A DNA stretch of 18,647 nt from Chitinophagaceae bacterium UBA3961 (GCA_002385265.1 DGDD01000214.1:1-18647); one strand, 5' to 3'. Shown: positions 8,382-16,146, counted from the stretch's first letter. Numbers and translations are program-made. Notes: generated by a model from the letters alone, not told the origin.

Positions 8382-8411
8382 AATATCCCCCTCAATTTGA
8401 GGGGGATATTT
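8382..8411 (+). terminator. Strong hairpin terminator of module 1
   Basis: AATATCCCCCTCAA (8382-8395) and TTGAGGGGGATATT (8397-8410) are fully complementary, giving about 12 stable pairs around a small AAT-type loop, followed by TATTTT. The stop codon of the third module 1 gene is about 30 bases upstream. The near-perfect symmetry means it could also act on the minus strand, but no gene ends there. It isolates module 1 from module 2. Confidence 0.92.
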
Positions 8412-8455
8412 ATTTTCAAGAAGAAATAAAAATTAATGATTATTTTTAATGTGAT

Positions 8456-8543
8456 AACATATATTTAAATAACACCATGATTCACAGAGAGATATGTTAA
8501 GCAAAGCCTAAAGCCAACCTTTTATTTACATATGTTAACATAT
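8456..8543. promoter_or_regulatory. Cluster of ATATGTT half-sites including a 14-base palindrome
   Basis: The heptamer ATATGTT or its complement occurs as AACATAT at 8456-8462, ATATGTT at 8492-8498 and the perfect palindrome ATATGTTAACATAT at 8530-8543. Starts are spaced 36 and 38 bases apart. The palindrome ends seven bases before the AAGCAGCA block of copy 2. This looks like a candidate operator array specific to module 2: I do not find this heptamer upstream of module 1. AT-richness lowers confidence. Confidence 0.42.
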
Positions 8544-8550
8544 AATTAGT

Positions 8551-8595
8551 AAGCAGCACTCGTATTTTACCTCCTGTCATAGTTTTTGGCCGTTA
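8551..8595 (+). promoter_or_regulatory. Two-block promoter-like element, copy 2 (shared with 2408-2452)
   Basis: AAGCAGCA (8551-8558), a 16-base gap, TGTCAT (8575-8580) and GTTTTTGGCCGTTA (8582-8595) repeat the element upstream of module 1 with identical internal spacing. The sequence between the blocks is not conserved, and neither is the sequence after it, which argues for selection on the blocks rather than a recent duplication. TGTCAT begins 68 bases before the ATG at 8643; in copy 1 the distance is 70. Confidence 0.6.
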
Positions 8596-8642
8596 AGAAA
8601 TTTTAATCTATTTTTAATGCGACCACAATACAACTGAAAGAC

Positions 8643-9032
8643 ATGAGGAAATTTGCAATATTTACCATTAATCTGCTGCTGTTGGTAGTTACACCTGCTT
8701 TTTTTGCTCAGATTTTAGGTAAATCTGCTGTTTCACCGTCAGTTCCCTCTTCCTTTCCCAATAGTTCTGTTGCGCTGCCTTCGAAAGGAGTTACTACGAG
8801 TTTCATTACTACACGATATTCAAATTCCGCCACCCAACATTTCGCCGGCTCTAGCTATTCAACCGAAAAATTGTTGTTGAAAATGCAGACCAGCACCTTG
8901 AAAGCGTCTCTTACCAGTACCAAGACCAGTCCTTTTTCGCACGAAAGCTCAAAAATTATGCTGCCTCAAATGGGTAATGAACAGTGGTGTTCATTAGATC
9001 ATTTGGTAATGATTCAGAGTTTTTCGTCGTAA
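8643..9032 (+). CDS. Small exported orphan protein at the head of module 2
   Basis: This 129-residue frame is the first one behind the shared promoter-like element, in the position that susC occupies in module 1. Its start context (ACATGAGRAAA) also resembles that of the module 1 SusC gene. Residues 1-22 look like a signal peptide (MRKFAIFTINLLLLVV, then AFFAQ). The mature part is rich in Ser and Thr, has one Cys (about residue 116) and no domain I recognise. It may be a small secreted or periplasmic protein, a translated leader controlling the downstream susC, or the remnant of a larger gene that kept its promoter and signal sequence. Translation is plausible but unproven. Confidence 0.55.
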   Translation: MRKFAIFTINLLLLVVTPAFFAQILGKSAVSPSVPSSFPNSSVALPSKGVTTSFITTRYSNSATQHFAGSSYSTEKLLLKMQTSTLKASLTSTKTSPFSHESSKIMLPQMGNEQWCSLDHLVMIQSFSS

Positions 9033-9051
9033 GCCTAAACTTAGTAAACAT

Positions 9052-9104
9052 CGTTGGTTGCCACCAACGCTCTACGATTGCAAGCCAAAAAATGCGGCTT
9101 TTTT
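9052..9104 (+). promoter_or_regulatory. Tandem hairpins, possible attenuator ahead of the module 2 susC
   Basis: Hairpin 1 is CGTTGGT (9052-9058) with ACCAACG (9063-9069), a perfect 7-bp stem around TGCC. Hairpin 2 is AAGCC (9082-9086) with GGCTT (9096-9100), followed by a T-run to 9104: weak but terminator-shaped. They lie between the small orphan gene and susC, in a 105-base gap with no visible promoter. SusC transcription probably has to read through them. Confidence 0.45.
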
Positions 9105-9137
9105 AACTGTATCATAAACTTCAAGTAAAACAACAAC

Positions 9138-12100
9138 ATGGGAAAAATTGCAAAAAGTTTGTTGGTGATGTTAGTATTCGCCTACAACGTAGCTTTTTCG
9201 CAATCGGTTCAGGTTACTGGTAAAGTAACAGACGCAAATGATGCACCGGTTGTGGGCGCTACAGTAACGATCAAAAAATCGAAGACAGCCACTTCAACAG
9301 CAGCGAATGGTAGCTTTGCTATCAAAGCCAACGTTGGAGATGTGTTAGTAATCTCTTCGATTGGTTTCGAAGCTAAAGAAGTAACCGTAGGTTCTAGTGC
9401 GGTTATTGATGTGAAACTTAGTTTGGATACGAAGGCTTTGAGTGAAGTAGTAGTAACCGGTTCCGGTGTTGCTACCACAAAAAGACGCTTAGGTATCTCA
9501 GTTGAGTCGATCAAATCAGACAAATTACCAATTGTACCTGCAGCTTCGGTTGACCAGGCTTTGATTGGTAAAATTCCAGGTGCGCAGATTTCATCTGTAT
9601 CAGGTAACCCTGGCGACCAAGTAAACATCGTGTTAAGAGGTATCAACACTGTATCGGGTGGTACACGTCCGTTGGTGATGTTAGACGGGGTGGAAGTACC
9701 TTTTTCAAGTTTAACAACATTGGATCTTACTCAAATTGACCGTGTTGAGGTAGTACAAGGTGCGGCTTCTGCAACGATCTACGGTGCGCAAGGTGCCAAC
9801 GGGGTAATTCAGTTGTTCACCAAAAAAGGAGTAAAGGGTAAGGTTGCAGTTAACTTCTCAACGAGTTATGCAAGCAATGAATTCATAAATGCCGGTAATT
9901 TTGGTAAAGCTGACAAGCATCCTTATTTAACAGATGCTTCCGGTAATATCATTTCAGCTAGTAACAGTGGTGGTTTCACTGCAGGTCAAGTAATCAAAAT
10001 TGACCCCGTATTAGGATCGATTTTAGGATCGGCTTCTATTGCTTATAAATATGGTACCAACGTAGCAGGTTTAAGCTATGTTGCTCCGGGAACTACTCAG
10101 AGCTACACACGTTATGGTATCTTGGATCCACGTAACAATGCTAACCAAGCATATGTTGGAGCATTGCAATACCATGATCATTTCAAAGAAATCTTTACAG
10201 GATCAAATTCTATTAACAACTCACTTTCTATCAGTGGTGGTGGTGAGAAAGTTGATGCGAACTTGACAATCTCTAATAACCAAACTACTTCTCCATTCTT
10301 GGAAAAGAACGGTACTTTGAACAGAACGAACTTGACTTCAAATATCGGAATCGAGTTGTTCAAAGGATTCACAGTTCGTTCTGTAACCAGTGTAGCGTTT
10401 GTAAAAAACAACATGCACCCAGGTTTAGGAGCTCCGGGTGGTGTAGGATTCGGTAGAGGAGATCAAAACGCCGGCGTAGGTCAGGTATATGGTTTCTTGA
10501 ACACTTCACCTTTCTTTAGTTTGAAAGATACGGTTGCAGGTGGTGTATATCCTGCTTACCAAAAAGCCAGTTTCTTGAGTGTGAACGCAGGCAACCCTTA
10601 TTATAGAATGATGTATTCTGAAGGCGATAGCAAACAATATACTGTTATTCAAAATTTAGAAGCAAACTATAAAGTGAATAAGTTCTTAACATTGAACGCT
10701 AAATATGGTGTAAGTGTGAAGAATGAAAACGATAAGTGGACCTTCTTCAATCAAACATTGAATGAAAGTTCTAATTTCTATGGTTCATGGGCTGGTAATT
10801 ACAATGGAGCTGATAACTCTGGTGAGATTAATAACTTCCAGTACAGTAACGTTCGTCAGAACTTCTTGGCTTCTGCGTTTGTAACAACTGATTTCCAGAA
10901 AGATTTCAATATCAAGCTTCCAATTTTCACTTCTACTCAGGTGGCTTTCGACTGGAGAAAAAATGAATACAGAGAATACGATACATGGGGCCAATCATTG
11001 CCATTGTTCCCTCCTTTTAACGTAAACTCTACTTCTTCTCAGCACATCATTACTGATTACATCGAACCATTTGTAACCTATGGTTTCTTGGTGGATCAGA
11101 AATTTGATTACGACAACTACGCAGGTATTACGGTGGGTGTTCGTACTGACTATTCATCAGCATTCGGTGCAGGATCTAAGCCCTTTACATTCCCTCACTA
11201 TAATGGATACGTGAACGTTGCTTCTCTTCCATTCTGGGATGGTTTAAGCAAAGCAGTTCCTGCTTTCAAATTGAGAGCTGCTTACGGTAAAGCGGGTATT
11301 CAGCCTGGCGCATTCGATCGTTATCCTACCTTGATTTCTCAACCAACAGGAAACGAGTTAACATATGCAGCTAACCCAAGTCAAAAGAACCCGGCATTGA
11401 ACGTGGAAGTATCTTCAGAAACTGAATTTGGTACCGACGTTACTGTTGATCTTTTGAAAGGAAATTGGCTTAAGAATGTAAACTTTGCTTTCACTTACTG
11501 GGAAAGAAAGACAGACAACGCGATTTTCTATCAAAACGTTCCACCTTCAACAGGTGCTTCAAGTTTGTTGACAAATGCAATTGGCTTGTCTTCTCATGGA
11601 TGGCAAATTGGTATCAACCTTCCTGTTTATACTTCTAAGAACTTCTCTTGGGATTTAACCACTAACTTAAGTCAACAATCATCAATGATTGACAAGGTAG
11701 AAGGTGGCGACATTCCTTTGACTTCTTTCGCAGGTTCTACCGGATTGGTATTGGCTGCCGGAAGAAAGATTGGAGAGATCTATGGATACAAAGCTTTGAC
11801 CAAAGTGGATCAAGTGAGAGCAGATGGAAGTACACCATTCATTGCTTCAGCAGATCAAAAGAACTATGAAATTGTTGAAGGAAGAGTAGTAAACAAGCTT
11901 ACGAAAGCAATTTTCTTCTCTGACGAAGCTGAGTCTTTGGGAGATCCAAACCCAAGTTTGATGGCTTCTTTCATCAACAACTTGAACTATAAGGGCATTG
12001 TTACTTTAGGTTTCCAATTCGATTGGATTGCAGGTGCTCACTTGTACAACCAAACAAAAGAGTGGATGTATCGTGATGGTATCAGCAGCGACTTCACCAA

Positions 12101-12470
12101 ACCTGTAACCATCAATGGTGAAACAGGTGCGTGGACTGCCTACTATGCGAGTGCATACTATGCTTTAGGTAACACTCCTAAAGGTGTAGGTAACAACGTA
12201 ACGAAAGACTTTTTCTACTATGATGCCTCTTTCGTAAGATTGAGAAACGTGTCATTGGGTGTTGATTTTGCAAAAATTGTTAAGAAGCCTTGGTTGAAGA
12301 AAACACAATTGGTGCTTAGCGGTAGAAACTTGTTGACATTCACCAAGTATCCTGGAATGGATCCTGAGATTTCATCCGGTGCTGCTAACTCAGCATTCGA
12401 TAGAGGTGTTGACCACTCTACAATCCCTAACATGAAATCTTTTCAGTTGACTTTGAACCTAGGATTCTAA
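9138..12470 (+). CDS. SusC/RagA-family TonB-linked outer-membrane receptor (module 2)
   Basis: This 1110-residue protein is a second nutrient-importing TonB-dependent barrel. It has a signal peptide (residues 1-21, ending NVAFS before Gln22), a carboxypeptidase-regulatory-like domain (about 25-95, VTGKVTDANDAPVVGATV) and a plug region (about 100-232) with SEVVVTGSG, IVLRGINTVSGG, VMLDGVEVPF and a block ending IYGAQGANGVIQLFTKKG. The barrel ends in SFQLTLNLGF with C-terminal Phe. Its plug and barrel differ substantially from the module 1 receptor, so the two are distant paralogues with probably different substrates. No STN domain is present. The SusD gene begins 24 bases after the stop. The start at 9138 has an A-rich, non-Shine-Dalgarno context (CAACAACATG). 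Confidence 0.97.
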   Translation: MGKIAKSLLVMLVFAYNVAFSQSVQVTGKVTDANDAPVVGATVTIKKSKTATSTAANGSFAIKANVGDVLVISSIGFEAKEVTVGSSAVIDVKLSLDTKALSEVVVTGSGVATTKRRLGISVESIKSDKLPIVPAASVDQALIGKIPGAQISSVSGNPGDQVNIVLRGINTVSGGTRPLVMLDGVEVPFSSLTTLDLTQIDRVEVVQGAASATIYGAQGANGVIQLFTKKGVKGKVAVNFSTSYASNEFINAGNFGKADKHPYLTDASGNIISASNSGGFTAGQVIKIDPVLGSILGSASIAYKYGTNVAGLSYVAPGTTQSYTRYGILDPRNNANQAYVGALQYHDHFKEIFTGSNSINNSLSISGGGEKVDANLTISNNQTTSPFLEKNGTLNRTNLTSNIGIELFKGFTVRSVTSVAFVKNNMHPGLGAPGGVGFGRGDQNAGVGQVYGFLNTSPFFSLKDTVAGGVYPAYQKASFLSVNAGNPYYRMMYSEGDSKQYTVIQNLEANYKVNKFLTLNAKYGVSVKNENDKWTFFNQTLNESSNFYGSWAGNYNGADNSGEINNFQYSNVRQNFLASAFVTTDFQKDFNIKLPIFTSTQVAFDWRKNEYREYDTWGQSLPLFPPFNVNSTSSQHIITDYIEPFVTYGFLVDQKFDYDNYAGITVGVRTDYSSAFGAGSKPFTFPHYNGYVNVASLPFWDGLSKAVPAFKLRAAYGKAGIQPGAFDRYPTLISQPTGNELTYAANPSQKNPALNVEVSSETEFGTDVTVDLLKGNWLKNVNFAFTYWERKTDNAIFYQNVPPSTGASSLLTNAIGLSSHGWQIGINLPVYTSKNFSWDLTTNLSQQSSMIDKVEGGDIPLTSFAGSTGLVLAAGRKIGEIYGYKALTKVDQVRADGSTPFIASADQKNYEIVEGRVVNKLTKAIFFSDEAESLGDPNPSLMASFINNLNYKGIVTLGFQFDWIAGAHLYNQTKEWMYRDGISSDFTKPVTINGETGAWTAYYASAYYALGNTPKGVGNNVTKDFFYYDASFVRLRNVSLGVDFAKIVKKPWLKKTQLVLSGRNLLTFTKYPGMDPEISSGAANSAFDRGVDHSTIPNMKSFQLTLNLGF

Positions 12471-12494
12471 TCTTAACCGTTTAAACTTACAGAA

Positions 12495-14213
12495 ATGAAA
12501 ATGAGATTAAATAATAAATTATTCAAGGGAACCCGCGCCAGCTGGTATGTATTATTGGCTGCGAGTTTGTTGGGTACTTCTTGTAAGAAACAACTAGACG
12601 TTAAGAACCCGAACGATCCTACGTTTGGAGTTAACGTCTCGAACGAAGCCGGTATGGCTTCTTATGCAAAAGGAAGTATTTATTGGAATGGCTTCAACTA
12701 TGGTAATGGATGGTTGGGAGATAGTTATTTCTCTCTTCCTTGGGGTTATCATGAGTTGATGGGAGATGTAATTGGTGGTGGTCAAGGTTCTAACAACCAA
12801 ACTACAACCATGGGTGTGCCCGATAGCTTTGTGGCAGACCCTAGCAATGCAGCAGCTACTACTTTTACCAATACTGCTCCACAAGCCAAATCAATCATTC
12901 GTTCTTTCAATAACTCGGCCTCTACTGGTCAAGGGAATAATGCTTTGATCTATGAGTGGAAGAGTATGTATGCAATGATTAACTCTGCCAACACCATCCT
13001 TGAAGTGCTTCCTTCAATCAGTTTAACTACTGATAAAGTGAATGCAGTGAAGGCATGGGCGTATTGGTGGAAAGGATATGCTTATGCTCAAATTGGCACT
13101 TTGTATTATGCCGGTTTGATCTATGATCAAGCAGGTTCTGCAGGTCCACAAAATGTTTATGTGAGTCAAGATAAGATCATTGCTGAATCAAACAAGCAAT
13201 TGAACTTGGCTTTAACAACATTGAATGCAGTGAGCAATGAGTCTGATTATTTGGCAATGATGAGTCAGTTAATTCCCGGTCAAAACCAAGTTGGTTTGGG
13301 TGGTGCATTAACAAAAGCTCATTTCATTGCTACTGTGAATACTATGTTGGCTAGAAACATTGTTTTGAACAAACTTTCTCCTTTTGTAAATGGAAACCCT
13401 TCCGCTACCATTGCGAAAGCTTCTATTGGAACAATGACCGCTGCTGATTGGAATCAAGTATTGACTTATACAACAGCCGGTGTTAAACAAGGATTCAATG
13501 TGTTTACAGGAAGAACTGCTTCCAGCAACTCATTCTTCTCTGCTAACGGTGGATCTGTAGCCGGTATGTGTGCCTTCTCTAATCAAAGCACTACTTACAA
13601 AGTGAGTGAGCGTTTGGTGTCTTCATTCAAAACAGGTGACAAGCGTTTGGGTAACTTCTCAACTGCTAACGGAACCTTCTATGGTGATGCGAATACCAAC
13701 TCAACTCGTTACACCTTGGTAGATTTTGATATCGCTGGTTTGTCGGGATTCAAAACCCTAGGTACTCGTGCTGTAGGTAAATTAGAGATCTATATCGGTC
13801 CTACTTACGAAGAAAACGCATTGATGGCTGCTGAAGCAAATATCAGAACAGGTAATATTGAAGCCGGTTTGGCTTTGATTGATCAAGTTAGAAATTATCA
13901 AGGTGCCGGAGTAGCTGCAGTAGCAGGAACCGGTTTAACTTTGGCTCAAGCTTTAACTGAGTTGACAAAAGAAAGATATGCAGCTTTAGCATTCAGAGGT
14001 TTGTCTTTCTTCGACGCAAGAAGATGGGGTTGGACCTACTCTACTGCTAATGGTGGTGGTAGATATGGTGCTACTTTGATCTTCAACCGCGTAGTTTATA
14101 CGAATGCAACCATCAACTACAACTTCATGGACTATTGGGATGTTCCCGGTGATGAAATCGAAAAGAACGCACCGGCTACAGGTTCTGCAGCTGTGAAGAA
14201 TCCTAACTTCTAA
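12495..14213 (+). CDS. RagB/SusD-family nutrient uptake lipoprotein (module 2)
   Basis: This 572-residue protein is the canonical SusD-type lid for the receptor encoded just upstream. The lipoprotein signal runs through residues 10-30 and ends in LLGTSC with Cys30, followed by KK. The N-terminal half carries SusD helices (EWKSMYAMINSANTILEVL; AWAYWWKGYAYAQIG). The C-terminal half carries the diagnostic late block at about 488-514 (LTKERYAALAFRGLSFFDAR, then RWGW) and the closing DVPGDEIEKN and NPNF. An internal ATG at codon 3 is an alternative start, but both fit a lipoprotein signal. The two genes form one transcription unit with a terminator 28 bases after the stop. Confidence 0.96.
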   Translation: MKMRLNNKLFKGTRASWYVLLAASLLGTSCKKQLDVKNPNDPTFGVNVSNEAGMASYAKGSIYWNGFNYGNGWLGDSYFSLPWGYHELMGDVIGGGQGSNNQTTTMGVPDSFVADPSNAAATTFTNTAPQAKSIIRSFNNSASTGQGNNALIYEWKSMYAMINSANTILEVLPSISLTTDKVNAVKAWAYWWKGYAYAQIGTLYYAGLIYDQAGSAGPQNVYVSQDKIIAESNKQLNLALTTLNAVSNESDYLAMMSQLIPGQNQVGLGGALTKAHFIATVNTMLARNIVLNKLSPFVNGNPSATIAKASIGTMTAADWNQVLTYTTAGVKQGFNVFTGRTASSNSFFSANGGSVAGMCAFSNQSTTYKVSERLVSSFKTGDKRLGNFSTANGTFYGDANTNSTRYTLVDFDIAGLSGFKTLGTRAVGKLEIYIGPTYEENALMAAEANIRTGNIEAGLALIDQVRNYQGAGVAAVAGTGLTLAQALTELTKERYAALAFRGLSFFDARRWGWTYSTANGGGRYGATLIFNRVVYTNATINYNFMDYWDVPGDEIEKNAPATGSAAVKNPNF

Positions 14214-14240
14214 TTCGGAATTGTTAGTTTATATCTGAAG

Positions 14241-14270
14241 AGGCGCTTGAGAAATCGAGCGCCTTTCTCT
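14241..14270 (+). terminator. GNRA-loop terminator of module 2
   Basis: AGGCGCTTGA (14241-14250) pairs with TCGAGCGCCT (14255-14264) around a GAAA tetraloop, with one T-G wobble, followed by a T-rich TTCTCTTT. It is the only strong stem after the SusD gene. Confidence 0.9.
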
Positions 14271-14276
14271 TTGATC

Positions 14277-14307
14277 AGGATTTACAGGATTAAAGGATTT
14301 ACAGGAT
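14277..14307. repeat. Tandem AGGATTTACAGGAT repeat
   Basis: AGGATTTACAGGAT occurs exactly twice, at 14277-14290 and 14294-14307, with period 17. Similar GGATT/ACAGG-type iterations are dispersed between genes in many bacterial genomes. I see no coding or promoter role. Confidence 0.8.
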
Positions 14308-14308
14308 G

Positions 14309-14388
14309 GATTTTGTAGGAGGATGAGGATTAGAGGAGACGAGGATGAGAGGAGGCGAGGAGATGAGGAGGCGAGGAAGAAAGAGAGA
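14309..14388. repeat. Purine-rich GAGGA-type low-complexity tract
   Basis: For about 70 bases the plus strand is nearly all A and G, built from degenerate GAGGA/GGCGAGGA/GATGAGGA units. Such strand asymmetry is mirror-repeat-like and could form triplex DNA. It accounts for the apparent reading frame on the minus strand here. No gene is supported. Confidence 0.75.
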
Positions 14389-14431
14389 CGTTGAATGGCG
14401 TGAACGACCCTGTACGGTCGAACATTAGTAG
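14389..14431. repeat. REP-like palindromic repeat, copy 1
   Basis: This 43-base unit begins CGTTGAATGGCGTGAACG and ends GAACATTAGTAG. Its core CGACC...GGTCG is an imperfect palindrome. Copy 2 lies 86 bases downstream. It resembles intergenic REP-type elements; no REP-associated transposase is visible in the window. Confidence 0.72.
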
Positions 14432-14438
14432 GAACGTG

Positions 14439-14468
14439 GAGACGAGGAAGGAGGAGACGAGGAAGGAG
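14439..14468. repeat. Exact 15-base tandem duplication
   Basis: GAGACGAGGAAGGAG is repeated perfectly at 14439-14453 and 14454-14468, with a partial third unit after it. It fills the space between the two REP-like units and probably arose by slippage. Confidence 0.85.
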
Positions 14469-14474
14469 GAGATG

Positions 14475-14518
14475 CGTTGAATGCCGTGAGCGACCCTGTA
14501 AGGGTCGAACATCAGTAG
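14475..14518. repeat. REP-like palindromic repeat, copy 2
   Basis: This 44-base unit is largely identical to copy 1. Its core CGACCCT-GTA-AGGGTCG is a perfect 7-bp palindrome with a three-base loop, whereas copy 1 has lost part of one arm. Flanking TGA and TCA extend the symmetry. Confidence 0.75.
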
Positions 14519-14534
14519 AAGATACATTGATGAT

Positions 14535-14561
14535 AAAAGAAAAAGCGCACCGGGGGTGCGC
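14535..14561 (-). terminator. Terminator of the RNase G transcription unit
   Basis: On the minus strand GCGCACC (14561-14555) pairs with GGTGCGC (14551-14545) around CCC, followed by TTTTTCTTTT. It lies 31 bases after the rng stop codon and is convergent with the module 2 terminator. Confidence 0.93.
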
Positions 14562-14592
14562 CTATAATGATGTATTAAATTTTGATTGATTC

Positions 14593-16146
14593 TTAGAGTT
14601 TGATTTCTTCTTCGTGTTGATCGAAGAAATGAAATTCAGTGAGGTGGTAATTGGTGTTTTCCTTCAATTTGATGGAGCGGCCATATTTGAAACGCCATTG
14701 CCATAATTTAGATCGGAAGAACAATCCTTTTGTGAGGAAGGAATAAATAATAGGGTTTACGCTGATCGTTAGATTTTTGTGCTGGTGGGTTACCAAATAA
14801 CTTAAGTTCTTTTCAATTTCATCTTCTAGAATTAAAGTGGATGAAATTTTACCGGTACCGGCACAGCTAGGACAAACCTCTTGCGTATTGATATTCATTT
14901 CGGGTTTCATGCGCTGACGCGTAATTTGCATGAGTCCGAATTTAGAAATTGGAAGTACGGCATGCTTCGCTCTATCGGGGCGCATGAGTTCTTCCATCGA
15001 TTCCATTAATTTCTTTTTGTTTTCGGGCAGCTTCATATCAATAAAGTCTACCACGATGATACCACCTAAGTCGCGCAAGCGCATTTGACGCGCTATTTCT
15101 GCGGCTGCTTCGAGGTTGGTTTCCAACGCATTTAACTCCTGATTGTTTCCTACGCTTTTGTATCCGCTGTTTACATCAATAACGTGAAGGGCTTCGGTGT
15201 GCTCGATAATAAGATAAGCACCACTTGGAAGGTTCACTGTTTTACCGAAAGCAGCTTTTACTTGCTTGGTAACACCGAATTGATCGAAAATAGGAGAACT
15301 ATTGCTAGAGTAGGTAACAATTTCAGCCTTTTCGGGAGCGATGCGCTGGATATAAGAGCGCGTGTCGTTGAAAAGGTTTTTATCGTTCACTACAATTTTG
15401 TTGAAGTCTTCGTTCAACAAATCGCGGAGCATGCTGGTGGTTTTGGTTTGTTCACTCAAAATCTTTGCGGGAGCGATAGCGCCTTTAAGGTTGCTTTGAA
15501 TGCTATTCCAGGTATCAACCAGCATTGATAAATCTTCGTGCAATTCAGCGGTATTCTTGCCTTCTGCGGCGGTACGTACAATTACTCCAAAGTTCTTGGG
15601 CTTGATGGCTTCAATGATCTTTTGGAGGCGTTTACGTTCGTCGGCAGAGTGAATTTTGCGCGAAACAGCCACGATGTCGTTAAATGGAGTGATCACCACA
15701 AATCGTCCGGGGAGGGAGATTTCGCAGCTAAGGCGAGGTCCTTTGGCGGCGATGGGTTCTTTGAGGATTTGCACCAAAATATTGGGCTTTCCGCTAAGAA
15801 CTTCATTGATTTTGCCGGTTTTAATAATTTCGGGTTCAACCTGAAATTGGGCGAAATCGTAGCCGTTTTCGGAGTTATCGTTTATGGCGATGTTGGTGAA
15901 TTTGAGTAGGGAGCGCGCATAGGGGCTCAGGTCGGTATAGTGAAGGAAGGCATCCTTCTCAAAACCAACGTCTACAAAGGCCGCGTTAAGTCCGGGAATG
16001 AGTTTTTTTACTTTACCGAGGTATAAATCACCCACAGCGAAATTTGCATCAGCTTTTTCATGATGTAATTCCACGAGTTTTTTATCCTCTAAAAGTGCTA
16101 TTTCAACACCCTGGGGAGCAGCATTAATGATTAATTCCTTATTCAA
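14593..16146 (-). CDS. rng: Ribonuclease G/E family endoribonuclease
   Basis: This 517-residue protein is a single-strand-specific endoribonuclease acting in rRNA maturation and mRNA decay. It has an N-terminal S1 RNA-binding domain (about 37-120; VGDLYLGKVKKLIPGLNAAF) and a catalytic DNase I-like domain with both conserved metal-binding Asp residues, D324 in HVIDVNSG and D367 in GGIIVVDFIDM. The zinc-link motif is C425-P-S-C428 (CPSCAGTG). The length is close to E. coli RNase G and lacks the long disordered RNase E tail, so Rng is the better name. Bacteroidota usually carry one Rne/Rng protein. It is the last gene of a minus-strand group with HU, a TPR protein and a small basic protein, and the leader contains a hairpin. 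Confidence 0.96.
   Translation of the reverse strand: MNKELIINAAPQGVEIALLEDKKLVELHHEKADANFAVGDLYLGKVKKLIPGLNAAFVDVGFEKDAFLHYTDLSPYARSLLKFTNIAINDNSENGYDFAQFQVEPEIIKTGKINEVLSGKPNILVQILKEPIAAKGPRLSCEISLPGRFVVITPFNDIVAVSRKIHSADERKRLQKIIEAIKPKNFGVIVRTAAEGKNTAELHEDLSMLVDTWNSIQSNLKGAIAPAKILSEQTKTTSMLRDLLNEDFNKIVVNDKNLFNDTRSYIQRIAPEKAEIVTYSSNSSPIFDQFGVTKQVKAAFGKTVNLPSGAYLIIEHTEALHVIDVNSGYKSVGNNQELNALETNLEAAAEIARQMRLRDLGGIIVVDFIDMKLPENKKKLMESMEELMRPDRAKHAVLPISKFGLMQITRQRMKPEMNINTQEVCPSCAGTGKISSTLILEDEIEKNLSYLVTHQHKNLTISVNPIIYSFLTKGLFFRSKLWQWRFKYGRSIKLKENTNYHLTEFHFFDQHEEEIKL

Noticed and set aside
2502..12470. Recent tandem duplication of a SusC gene
   Set aside because: The two receptors share only family motifs; plug, barrel and SusD partners differ in type, so they are distant paralogues.
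14389..14518. Possible mini CRISPR array
   Set aside because: Only two imperfect units 86 bases apart, with low-complexity repetitive DNA between them rather than a unique spacer, and no cas genes.
14330..14527. Minus-strand 65-codon frame in the repeat cluster
   Set aside because: Its Ser/Leu-rich translation simply reflects the purine-rich and 15-base tandem repeats; there is no plausible start context or domain.
15184..15909. Two long plus-strand open frames (15184-15528 and 15538-15909) antisense to rng
   Set aside because: They lie wholly inside the well-supported RNase G gene, show no recognisable protein features, and are explained by codon bias on the opposite strand.
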